A DNA stretch of 64,000 nucleotides from Ambrosia x helenae (Eukaryota > Streptophyta > Magnoliopsida > Asterales > Asteraceae), in NCBI GenBank assembly GCA_030844895.1, contig CM061231.1, forward strand, positions 28,529,149 to 28,593,148. The letters run 5' to 3'. Shown here piece by piece: positions 33,508 to 43,703 of the stretch (positions within the stretch are counted from its first letter, which is position 1; each line of letters starts with the position of its first letter). The notes under the pieces were generated by a model that did no database searches, had not been told where the DNA came from, and saw nothing but the letters and a program-made list of their open reading frames with translations. The position numbers and the translations under genes were made by a program.

Positions 33508-34212
33508 CTGAAGGATGTAAAGCAAGTTGGCATCGATTTTGACTATATTTTTGTATTAATTAGATTTTAGAATGATTGAAATCAGTTATGTGAATTTAGG
33601 AAACGTATTAATTGACCAATTTTGACTATATTTTTGTATTAATTAGATTTTAGATTTTAAAAAGAAAGGAAAATTTTATAAAATTATAAGCTTGTGCCAT
33701 GTGGCTTAATAATGGGAGGAGAGATAATTGCTAGGGGGTGAATGATTGTCATGTGTTCAAAATGACTTTAAAATATTATATGTATAGATTAGGTAATCAA
33801 TGCTTAATTATTGTTTTTTATTTAAATAATAATATTAAATACCAAATAACTTTCCATTAAATAAAAAGAAATTACAAATACTTAAAAAATTAGAAATACT
33901 AAAAAAATTACAAATACTAAAAAAAATACAGATACTCATAGATCATATTTTTCTCGATTTTGGCCTTTTGTTTCAAACACATGTCTAATGCTTTGCTGGT
34001 TAGGTTGTCGTGCGACTTCGTGTAAAACTCAAAGTCGCGTTGAAATTGTCGATCCCTCATAAGCTCGACCACCTCTTGGTTTTCTTGGATACGTTGACAG
34101 GGGCGGATTTAGGCTATCATCGACGGGTTCCCGGGAACCCACTCGGTTTGTAATTTTTAGTGTTAATGTATAGAGAAAAAAAAAGGAACCCATAAGAAAA
34201 TTATGTTAGGAA

Positions 34213-34300
34213 CCCATTGCTAAATGATGTAGGTGGCTTAGTGGCAAAGACTCCTTAATTAACAGATACAAGGTTCCAAGTTCGATTCCCTTCACGCGTT
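34213..34300 (+). other. tRNA-like module inside the hAT element
   Basis: TGGCTTAGTGGCA (A-box-like) and AGTTCGATTCC (B box) are about 45 nt apart, and a T-run follows at 34315. It could be a small SINE or an inherited part of the hAT family. No TSD was resolved. Confidence 0.5.
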
Positions 34301-34505
34301 TAACGTTTCCAACTTTTTTTTTTTTATAATTCAGATTAGGGTAAAACAAACCCCTTGGCCCTTGCCCTTCCAAACAACAAACACTGACTGAGACTGAGAC
34401 AACTCCTCCAAAACACAGAGACTCCTCCTCCGCCGCCATCCTCCTCCTTCTCGATTGCTCCTCCCCCTCCGCCTCCTTCCCTGACCTTAACCTGCTCCGC
34501 CTCCT

Positions 34506-36202
34506 TGATGTATTGTAAAATACATCTATTTCCAGTGTAAAGTTTGTACAATTTTCGAGTCGTTTAGATAGTGTTTTTATTAGTTTTAGGCTTGTACCGG
34601 TCTATTTTATTTAGCATAGGTTTTTATAGATTTTTATTAGTTTTGGGTCATTTTTAGTATTTATATACTTATTTATTTATTTTTTATTTTTGTAGGTGTT
34701 CATGGACGTTGGAGCGAAAACGAGCAACTTTGATCAAGTCAAGAACACCCGAGTCTAGAGCACGATGTCATAATACTATATATATTAATAGTATATTAGA
34801 TATAAAAATAATAATAATAATAATAATAAACATAAGTGTGAAAGTGACTTTGAAATCACTTTGGGTTCACGGCCCAAAGGCCAAGGCAATTTGTGAGGAG
34901 GGCTCCATTAACTCATGAGGTGGACGGTGCATTATTATTAGAGGGAGCGGCGCAGATAGATAAGAGGAAGAGAGGTCGCACACAGGAAAAAAAAGATTAT
35001 TATAGAGGCAAATCAAGGATCAAATGTTCTAAGTCAGGGAGCGATTATTCGGGTGTCAATCATTCGGTTTTTTCGTTCCTCTATTATCTTTGTTCTAGAC
35101 AATGATTGCTGAATTTTTATTTGGCTTTGTTTCTCTTTTCAAGATGATTTGTGGCTAAAACTTTTATAGCTACCTATGCTAAGACAAATAACTATGTTTG
35201 ATTTGATTTTTCTATGGTGTTTGGAACGTGTTTTGGATTTATGATTCAGTAAAGATTTTGATTTCTTTAGATCTAGTGTATGTGCGTATTTATTATTTTC
35301 TTATTGTCACTTATTCACTCCACTTGCACTTTTGTGAATGTCTTTCATGTATGAGTGTTAGTTAGGTTGCAGACTTTGTGTAGCAACTAGTTTATGGTCA
35401 ATAGTCGCGAGTTTACCATAGGAGTGGTATTTGATGGTTAGAAGATTTTAGGTATTCTTCCAAGTTCAATAGCTGTGAGGTGAGGACTTGTTGGTATGTC
35501 TAGGTTGTTAAATTGCTAGGTTAGAGGCTTTGTGAGAAGATCTGCCTAGTTTCCCTTTCAACTCCTGCATATCAAGTTAGATCTAGGCTTCAATAATTAC
35601 CTCTTACACCTAGTGTAGTGAGGCTTTCGCGCTGTGAGGTAGATTGTCTAGCGGGTACTCGATCATAAGAGTTAGATAACCTGTGAGGGTTTGTACTCCA
35701 ACCGGTAGTTTAACAGCACAACAATATTCTAGGGTTTCCCCTTGAGAAAGGTCGAGGGTGTCTAGTTTATTCTTGATGTTTAGTATTTTAAGATCCCGGT
35801 TCCAAATCAGTTCCATAACCATAGAAGCTTATCAGGCATAGTTAGGAGTCTGGTCTAGGTAGTGTCTTGTCATCATCTGAATTCGGCTCAGCTAAGTTCG
35901 TGTCTTTAGTTCAGTTTAGTTAATTTAAGTTAACCTTTATTTTATTGCAATTTATTTTTTAGCAGAACCCCCCTTTTAAAATAATAAATTAATTTAATCA
36001 GTTTTAGGATAAGTAATCGAGTCTAGTTTTCGTTTTCCATTAGAGTCTCGTGGGTTCGATATCCGGACTTACTTTAGCTTTACTAGAGTCGATAGGTTCA
36101 CTTGCCTGTCAGTAGTTTAGTTTTAGAGAGTCTAGAGTATTACTAGGTGTCTAGTTTTAGGTTTAATTTAGTTATTTTTATTAAACTACTTTTAGCACGT
36201 CA
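34506..36202 (+). mobile_element. Solo LTR, 1.7 kb, different family, nested in the hAT element
   Basis: It begins TGATGTATTG and ends CACGTCA, with the 5-bp TSD CTCCT at 34501-34505 and 36203-36207. The 3' part (GTGGGTTCGATATCCGGACTT..., GATAGGTTCACTTGCC) is the kind of U5 sequence seen in plant Ty3/gypsy elements of the Tat/Athila side. The clade is inferred. Confidence 0.82.
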
Positions 36203-36286
36203 CTCCTGCCCTCCTCCGCGTCTGCCCTCCTCCATCTAAAAACTACTGGAATTGAAGGTAATTTAATCAAACCCAAAATCAGTTCC

Positions 36287-36321
<35 letters not shown>

Positions 36322-38539
36322 GTATGGTCTGTATTGTGCTAAAATTGATTAGCAATCTTTTCTAAAATTGATTATTATATGTATAATCAAACCCAAAATG
36401 TATGGTTGTTATTCATCTTTTGAATGTTCGAATGTTACTTGTAGTGTGCAGAGAAAAAAATAAGAGCTTATGTGATAAGAAGTTTGAATAAGTGACATAT
36501 TATGTTGATAAGAAGTTTCTAAAATATCAATAATATTGAAAGAATTTGAACGGATTAAAATGATAAAAGCAAAAGATGAATAACAACCGATGCTTTTTAA
36601 TGAAAACTTTGGCTTATTTTATCATTGCATATATGTTGGGGATGTTGTAACGACGTGATGCTTTTCAGGTGGCGGTGGAGATTTAGCTGCAAAAACTTTA
36701 GAATATGTGTTTTTTAAGAGATTTAAAGGGAATGGTCTTGGTAATGTACATGAACATCCCAATCATCATGATAACCAATTGAGCAAAGTTCAACACAGTC
36801 ATAGTATCACAAGAGAAGGTTCTCATATATTTGATGTTACACATAAAGAAGAGAGCATTAAGTATGCCGGATATTCATCACCTAATGGGAAAGAACAAAA
36901 TGAGGTCCGCTAGCTCCATGATTATCTCGAGTGATGCCCTCATTTACTTGATGATTTTGAGCAGCAGAGTAGGCAAAATTTGAGGTAAATTTTCTTTAAT
37001 TTTTACTTTATGAACTCAAATAATTAATATGCCATGAAATTTGATATGAGCTCTTTACTTGTAAATTGTGGTTTTTATAGGATAGTTGAACTTGTGATTT
37101 GGTATGTACTTGAAATTTGATATGAAATTTAGGTCGTTAGTAATTTTAGTTTTATTTAACTCAAAATTTATGTTCTGTGACCCGACCCGGTCCAACCGAC
37201 CCGACATGGACCAAAAATTCTAACATATAATGGTTGTGAAAAATTGAACACCCAAAAAAGGGAACCCATAAGAAAAAAATCCTGGATCCGCCACTGTACG
37301 TTGAGCCTCGATGTCGCGTATGTCTTGCAGGCGTTGGTTCATCACAGAAAACGCCTGACTTAAGTCATCCACCCTTGACAAAGACTCCAATCGGGCGGCT
37401 CGAACAGCCTTTCGACCGGGCGTACGGGCTAACTCTTCCGCCCCTGGAAAAAAAACGCATTTTCTTCGGCGTTTAGGTCGATATGTCGCGCGTCAGGCGT
37501 TGGTGTATCGGGATCAGCCAACTCGGAGGTCTTGGACTTCTTTGAAGGCCTCGTATTTCTGGCCCTAGATGAAGAAGTTCCAAAGCCGCCTCTAAAATAT
37601 GCTCGTCGTTTTGGCCGGATTTCAAACCGTACCGGCAACGTTGATAAATGGCTTGAAAGTTGGTACATTTGCTGTTAATATCGCTCCACTTGCTCGATAT
37701 TGAATCCGCGGGCCGGTAGTCTTCTCCCCTACCAACGAGACCAAAAAATATTGTTCGGATTCTTTTCCAAAACTCACATTTGTTTTGATAGTTCGCTAAA
37801 AAAAAACCAAACCAAAAAAATATATAAGTGCGCGTTGAAAAAAATATATGTAAAAAAATGTATAACATAACCAAAAATATATATCTTACAAACAATGGGA
37901 TCCTCCGAAACGTCATCCCATGCTCGGGCTAACCCGTACAAATCCTCGTCATCCCATGGTTGTACGTTTTTTTTCGCGCGGGGTTCAGTCTCTTTCTTTT
38001 TGTGGGATCGTCTTTGTCGCCCGGTTGGTCGCTCGGGCTCTTGCTCCGGCTCCGGCTCCTGGGTCTCCGGAACCGAGATTGGGTCTTGCCAAACTTGTGA
38101 TGACCCGAACATTTGAGAAGACCTAAACACTTGTGATGACTCGTAACCTCCATGTTGAAGTTATACATGTTCAGGTCCCATCCCATGGGTTGGTTTAACA
38201 GGTTCATAAAACCTGCTTGGTTTTGAACCGAACCCGGAGTTATGGGTTGTTAGGCTCGCCAGACAATTGAGAACCGAACCCGAAACCACCTCGACCGAAA
38301 AGATTCATCTTTGTGAGTTTGAATGTTTGAGTTTGTGTTTGAATGTTTTATGTTTGATTGTGTGTGTGAAGTGTTGTGTATATGTTATATAAAATTGTTT
38401 ACTTTATTTTTTTATTAACATGACCGTTCAAACGGTCCTCAGCCCAAAACGCCCCCATAGCGCCGGTGGGGGCGGTGTTCCTGCGCTATGGGTGGCCAAA
38501 ACGCCCCATAAAGCCCACCAAAACGCCCACTATGCATGA

Positions 38540-39420
38540 TCTAAGGTTCTAAGAGGATTCACATTTCATCCCTTATCTCTCATCAAATCTTCAAAATTTA
38601 AAAAAAAAAAAAAAAACCATAAAAACAAAAGGTTCACTACATGGCCTCCACTATCTTTATCTTCGCCCCTAAAATTTAACAAAAACCCACACACTCCCTC
38701 AAATTTGAAAAACTATTATTCACCTCTGTTTAAGGGACACCTAACTATTTTTTGAATTTGCTGATAAACCAAGGTACATATGTACCCATTATTCTTTTAT
38801 GAATAATAAGCCATTTTAGTACATCATACATTTTTAATTACTTCAATTTGACAATCACTTTCAGTTGAACAAACCTGTAATTTGAGATTTTTATCACGGG
38901 ATATCAATGCCTTATTCGACTTTTTGGCCACTTGTCCATTATTTAGGCTATTTTTGCATAGCACCCTACCATTTTACTAACCAATTTATTTACTTCCCAC
39001 AAATTTAGGGAATTTTTTTATAAGTAGTCAACATTTGAATTTAGCAGATTGGGATTTTCTATTAAAAAATGGGTGGTGGCGTAGCTTGTTGCCCACCTAC
39101 CTACCATCCTTATGTAATTTACCCTTTTTTGTCAATGAAAATTAACCTTAAGGACCTAAAAAAAAACCTGTGTATTATTTTGCAGTCAATTTTCTAATTT
39201 TTTTTAAATACGACAAACAAATATTAAACGAATATTAAGATGTAATTATTTGAAATTTTATTATTTATAACTTTATACTATGTTCATAGTTAAAAAAGTT
39301 GATAAAGTATTTTTGAATTTTATCGTTTTTAATGTAAAACCCGTGTAACACAGAGTTTCTAACTAGCATAACCACTAAATCAATCCTACTCTAATTCAAA
39401 AATATAAGTTGAATTCTAAA
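38540..39420. other. AT-rich spacer with a possible decayed Helitron 3' end
   Basis: No gene is seen. Near 39335-39366, AAACCCGTGTAACACAGAGTTTCTAACTAGC resembles a mutated Helitron 3' hairpin plus CTAGY end. Confidence 0.4.
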
Positions 39421-39424
39421 CATG

Positions 39425-40365
39425 AAACTTAATTAACAAGTTTAAGCTAAGTTAATACTTTAGTCCCTAGACTTATGATCTCCTCCTAACCACCTTCTTG
39501 AGATTACCCATACCAGTATACCACCCTTTGATGTTGCTACTTTATCAAACGACCTATGTACCTCTTATTTACATGCTATATGAATTTGGCTAAAGGTAAT
39601 TTCATATGTGACACACTTTATTCCCAAATATATTTCTAATTTCTATAGAGCCAATTTTTAGTTATTAATTTTAACTTGCTTTTGATTATTGGTTACCAGT
39701 TGCATCGTTATCATTTGTAATGTTGTTTAGCTTTGTTTATATGTTTACTAAATGTTTGACTTTGGTCATGTTTTTTTTCTTTGTGCCCGGCATTTCTATG
39801 ACCCTCACACAATAATACACATACTATCGAAAAACACACACGGTTAAACAACTTATTCAACTTTTTATCTTAGTAGTAAAACTGAGAACTACAATGCCTT
39901 ACATAGGCTAACATCTGTTTGGCAAGGAGCTTTTAGGAGCTTCAAGCTTTTAAGAAAAAAGCTCTTACTCAATAAAAAGCCTTGTTTGGTTGAAGAGCTT
40001 TAAGCTTTTAGGTTATGAGAAAAAGCTCTACAGTGAAAAGCTACTACTACTACTAGCTTTTAAAAAAAAGCTCTGCTAACTACAAGCTTTTAATTAGTAA
40101 ATGACACAAATATCCATTCTATTTTAAAAACAAAATAAAAACCTTCCTTACAAACTTAATTAGCAAGTTTAAACTAAATTAACACTTTAATCCCTAGACT
40201 TAGGATATCCGCCAAACCACCATCTTGAGATCAACCATACCACCCTTTGATGTTGCAACCTTTCAAAACAACCTATGTACCCTTATTTACATGCTATATG
40301 GATTTGAGTAAGGGTAATTTCACACGTGACACAATATATTATCAAATATATTTCTAACTACCATT
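39425..40365. repeat. Diverged direct repeat, about 215 bp, two copies
   Basis: 39425-39650 and 40153-40364 share AACTTAATTA.CAAGTTTAA, CCCTAGACTTA and TTTACATGCTATATG in the same order. A third related segment (CGTTATCATTTGT..., TTCTATGACCCTCACACAAT) links 39700-39830 with 53230-53365, on the far side of the retrotransposon. Confidence 0.7.
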
Positions 40366-41091
40366 TGGCCCACGGGCGTTGCTCCACGAGCTTGTGGCAT
40401 ATCAAGCAAAGATAAGCACCAAATACCGACGCGATTGCACTATGACAATAACATTAGCGTGTGGCTTTGTTATACACTTATATAAAACATGTTCACAGTG
40501 ATAGTGTGACACCTGGCAAATTCTGGTTAACAACGTTGTCTAGATGAAAGTCTACCTTAGCGAGTCACGCGTATATTGTACTTAACTGGGTTAGTTAAGT
40601 CGGGATATGGTTCGGGAACTATTGGTTAGTCTAGAAGATCATTGGATGTTGGTCTAGAGGTTCGTTAGATGTCGGTCCTTAACCAAGTGTACAAACGGTG
40701 ACGATTTGTAGAATCGTCAAGGCATACGGAACGTACGAGTCTCGAGTCCCGGGAATTGGTGAACGAGTGTAAATATGTGTATTTACTTGTGTTATGTGTT
40801 TACAATCATTATGTGACTTGTCGGTACATGAATATGCATTAACATATGTTAAAACGGGGTTTAACGCGCAAAACACACAAGGCCAAACCCTATAGGCGAG
40901 TAGGAGGTCTACTCCCCTATAGGGGAGGCGAGTAGGGAGCCCATAAGGGCGAGTAGGCCCTACTCGTGTGAGTTATGGGCGAGTAGGCCCCTAATCACTA
41001 GAACTTTCAGGCGATTACAAGCCCTAATCGCCTGAACTGCTGCACAATCGCATGTAACGTGCTGGAACGACTAGGAACGCCTATAAATACA

Positions 41092-41098
41092 ATACTTA
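41092..41098 (+). promoter_or_regulatory. TATA box of the chromovirus 5' LTR
   Basis: CCTATAAATACAATAC is a canonical plant TATA context. Solo LTRs A and B have TATAAAT at similar relative places (803 and 61827). Transcription would start roughly 30 nt further on, giving a leader of about 2.6 kb before gag. Confidence 0.65.
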
Positions 41099-41697
41099 AC
41101 CTCCTAAACTCCCTAATATCAACCCTAGTCGTCCCATAACCGCCCCAAACACCTAAACAACCTCTGGAAGGCGATTTTGATCAAAAACACAAGGTTTCAA
41201 GGTCTAACCATCATTCTTTTACAATTCCAAGGTTTGATTATCATCCATAACACTTTGTAAACGTTTTTAATAAATCCCTAATGGTCCAGACCTGTTCATA
41301 AACGAAAAAGCTTTCTGAAAATCGTCAATAAGGGTTGTTAAACGGATTATAACTAATTAACATGCGTTATGGGTATGTATGATTAGAAAGATAGGATTTT
41401 TATGGATCTTGATGATGTTTTGATGTATTATCATGCTAGGTCAGAATTAATATTGTTAGTATGATGATAGAAAACTCAGTAATCGGATAATAGAGTTATG
41501 ATTACATGCGTTAATTGATGTTACATGCTATGAGAATAGTGTTTGGATTGTTTTGGGTTGCATGCAGGACTGATTATACGAGGTTGAACGAAGGGTTTTG
41601 GGTTAAACATGTTTAGGATAGTGTTTGGGATGATATTGGGTAGTTACACACGTTCTGGATCTGATTTGGAGCGTTAAACGCGCGAAAAACCGGAACA

Positions 41698-41995
41698 GCA
41701 TGGTTACAGGCGAGTAGCAATGCTAATCGCCTATAACTCATGCGATTACAAGGCTAATCGCCAATAAATAGGCGAGTAGAAGCCTAATCACTAGTAAGTT
41801 CATGCGAGTAGCCCTAATCACTAGTAAGTTCATGCGAATAGCCCTAATCACTAGTAAGTTCAGGGGAATAGCCCCTAATCGCATGAAGTAAAGGGGAATA
41901 GCCCCTATTCGCCTATAACAGGGGCGAATAGGATGTCTAATCACTAGTTGACTTTCCTAATCACTAGTTGACTTTTCCTAATCGCGTGTACTGCT
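41698..41995. repeat. LTR minisatellite of GCGAGTA/CTAATCACTAG units
   Basis: About ten imperfect units alternate GGCGAGTAGNNCTAATC or GGGGAATAGCCCC with CACTAGTAAGTTC or CACTAGTTGAC. Many are themselves short inverted repeats (GGCGAT..ATCGCC). The identical array is in the 3' LTR at 49700-49997. Confidence 0.8.
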
Positions 41996-42419
41996 GCTGT
42001 AAGTGTAAATTAGCATTCCGAGACCCGATTTAACATGTAGTAACATGCTAGGAACCCCGTAACATGTCTAATAACTTGGTAACATATATTTGGATGTATT
42101 TCGGTGATACGTGAACTATGTGCTATAACTTGTTGTGTGTTAACGTATGTTAAGTATACTTGCGTTATTGTATGTTTTGGAGCGTAAACATAACACGGGG
42201 AGTCTCGGGTCACCAATGGGATGTCGAGTCTTGTACTTTGGGTCGGTTAAACAGTCACGGTGTTTTCAAACAAACTTGGTTATGGTCTGGACATCTAGGG
42301 ACTAATTAACCTGCGGGTTATTAGTCTAAGTACTTGTAACTGTCGTATGTTAGGTCGCCACTGTACGGGACTAACATAGCAGCTGAGTTTACTCGGGATT
42401 AGGAGTAAAGCAACTTAAG

Positions 42420-42883
42420 GTGAGTTTACGGCCCCTCTTTTAAACTGGTCTTATACTTTCGGGGGAGAAAACATGTGTTAAAACGATTGTTTGGTAACTT
42501 CTGTCATACTATGGGTTTCTATTGTTTACTACACGATCTTTGGAAGTCCCGGGGGAACCATGAATGTGCGGGTTTGCACAACGGGGAAATGTGAATAGCG
42601 CTATTGGGAGTGACCAACCCCGCTCGTCGACTTGGAGGGTCGGCGGGTGCATATTGTCTCAAACAGGAACAACAGGAACAACAGGAACATACATCGGGCA
42701 TACTTTTGGTATTCGAGTTAGTAATGGTTTTCCAATCGTGGTAGTAACAAACGTACGCCTAGCTAGCGTATACTGGTTTTCTATTTTGTTATAGTATGGA
42801 CAGGTTGACTTGGTACTTGAACTGCAAACCTGTAAACTCACCAGCATTTTTGTGCTGACGTAAACTTTTACATGTTTTCTCAG
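42420..42883 (+). other. Candidate leader intron inside the LTR (464 nt)
   Basis: Donor AAG|GTGAGTTTAC at 42420. Branch-like CTGAC at 42855-42859, and acceptor TGTTTTCTCAG|G ending 42883. Matching donor and acceptor pairs lie at 2049-2521 in solo LTR A and 63089-63541 in solo LTR B, with similar spacing and homologous acceptor-side sequence (CTCACCA...TTGTG/T-TGAC). The conserved signals suggest splicing of the retrotransposon leader, but this is an inference from sequence. Confidence 0.5.
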
Positions 42884-43150
42884 GTCGCTAAGGTAGCACA
42901 ATGGAACTAGGGCGCACGCGTCTGCACGGCGTCTAGATAGAGTTGCATGATTTCATAAACATTGAACTTTGGTTATTTATGTTGAACTTTATTTTGAATA
43001 AGCTTCCGCTGTAAACGGGATTTTAAAACTATGTTTTGGTATTGCATTAATTACATTTAGACTTGTTTATTGTGATCGTTGGTTTGGATCCTGGTTTGTC
43101 ATGCGCCTCGCGGTAAAACTCCGCAAGTGGATTTTGAGGGTGTGACAGAT

Positions 43151-43163
43151 TGGTATCAGAGCC
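43151..43163 (+). other. Primer-binding site (initiator tRNA-Met)
   Basis: TGGTATCAGAGCC lies three bases after the 5' LTR and is complementary to the 3' end of initiator tRNA-Met, the usual primer of plant gypsy elements. Confidence 0.95.
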
Positions 43164-43703
43164 AATGGTTATAGTGAACTAGGACTGCATGTAGAGTCTA
43201 GTCTATAGCCGAGTCGCACACACTAGACGATCACATGGTACTAAACGTTATAGTGGGTTACGTATGGTCTTGTCGGGGTGTCTCTAAATCGTTGGTCTTT
43301 CTACGTTACATCATCCGTTCTATCTTAGGTTGGGTTACTTGTTTTCTAGGCAGTGTGGTCTATTGGAGTAACTCGTGTGCTCTTGAGATTTGTCCAAGGC
43401 TCGGACATCTCCCTTTCGCACTCCAATAGAAACACTTGTCATGAACTACCGTAGTATTACGGTGTGTAGCTAAGAGTCTATGTTCGGTGATTTGATCTTT
43501 GAACTAGGAGAACACTTGGAGGACCATGTAGAGCGTTTTATCATTTTGGGTGCACACAAAGTCATAAAACGAAATGCATGGAAGCACTAGTGAGCTCTGG
43601 GTTTGAGGGGATAGTCCTGGATTGGATCTGGCTTTAATCTTGTGAACATTAGTGGTTATCTTTAACTGCGAAACTAAATTTTCTCGTTCTTTCTGCCAGA
43701 ATC

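Larger units (their letters stand above)
34098..37296. mobile_element. hAT element (Tip100-type ends), 3.2 kb, with nested solo LTR
   Basis: The ends CAGGGGCGGATTTAGG and CCTGGATCCGCCACTG are inverted repeats. The 8-bp TACGTTGA is duplicated at 34090-34097 and 37297-37304. Removing the 1.7 kb solo LTR leaves about 1.5 kb. A short open stretch at 36707-36913 (MFFKRFKGNG...) might be the N-terminus of a decayed transposase, but I could not confirm a hAT domain. Confidence 0.9.
33930..38308 (-). pseudogene. SANT/Myb-like Harbinger-associated gene, split by insertions
   Basis: The minus-strand start is at 38308, after a TATATAA-bearing leader. A Pro/Arg-rich N-terminus precedes a SANT-like region (QPWDDEDLYGLARAWDDVSE). 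It is spliced across a 94-nt intron (37889-37796) to NYQNKCEFWKRIRTIFF, then GRGEDYRPADSISSKWSDIN. The C-terminal piece (RQFQRDFEFYTKSHDNL...) lies beyond the hAT insertion at about 34080-33930. It matches the plant family annotated glutathione S-transferase T3-like or Harbinger ORF1. An early stop, a frameshift/deletion near 37590 and a 3.2 kb insertion destroy it. The upstream GGGCGTTTTGG repeats (about 38440-38530) may be the transposon end. Confidence 0.75.
40505..43147 (+). repeat. 5' LTR of the chromovirus, 2643 bp
   Basis: It begins TGTGACACCTGG and ends GGGTGTGACA. A TATAAAT box is at 41092-41098, about 590 bp in. It contains an array of GCGAGTA/CTAATCGCC motifs (about 40900-41050 and 41705-41990). 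It also has an intron-like donor at 42420 and acceptor at 42882-42883. Confidence 0.95.

Noticed and set aside
31815..33788. A complete minus-strand Helitron from 33788 leftwards
   Set aside because: The only GC-hairpin/CTAGT end nearby (31814) is on the plus strand, so no matching 3' end could be paired.
36707..36913. An active hAT transposase in the 3.2 kb element
   Set aside because: Only 68 codons are open and no dimerisation-domain or catalytic motif can be seen.
40679..42901. Small open frames in the chromovirus LTRs (repeated identically at 48681-50904)
   Set aside because: Their identity between LTRs follows from the LTRs being copies. The translations are low-quality and show no known domain.
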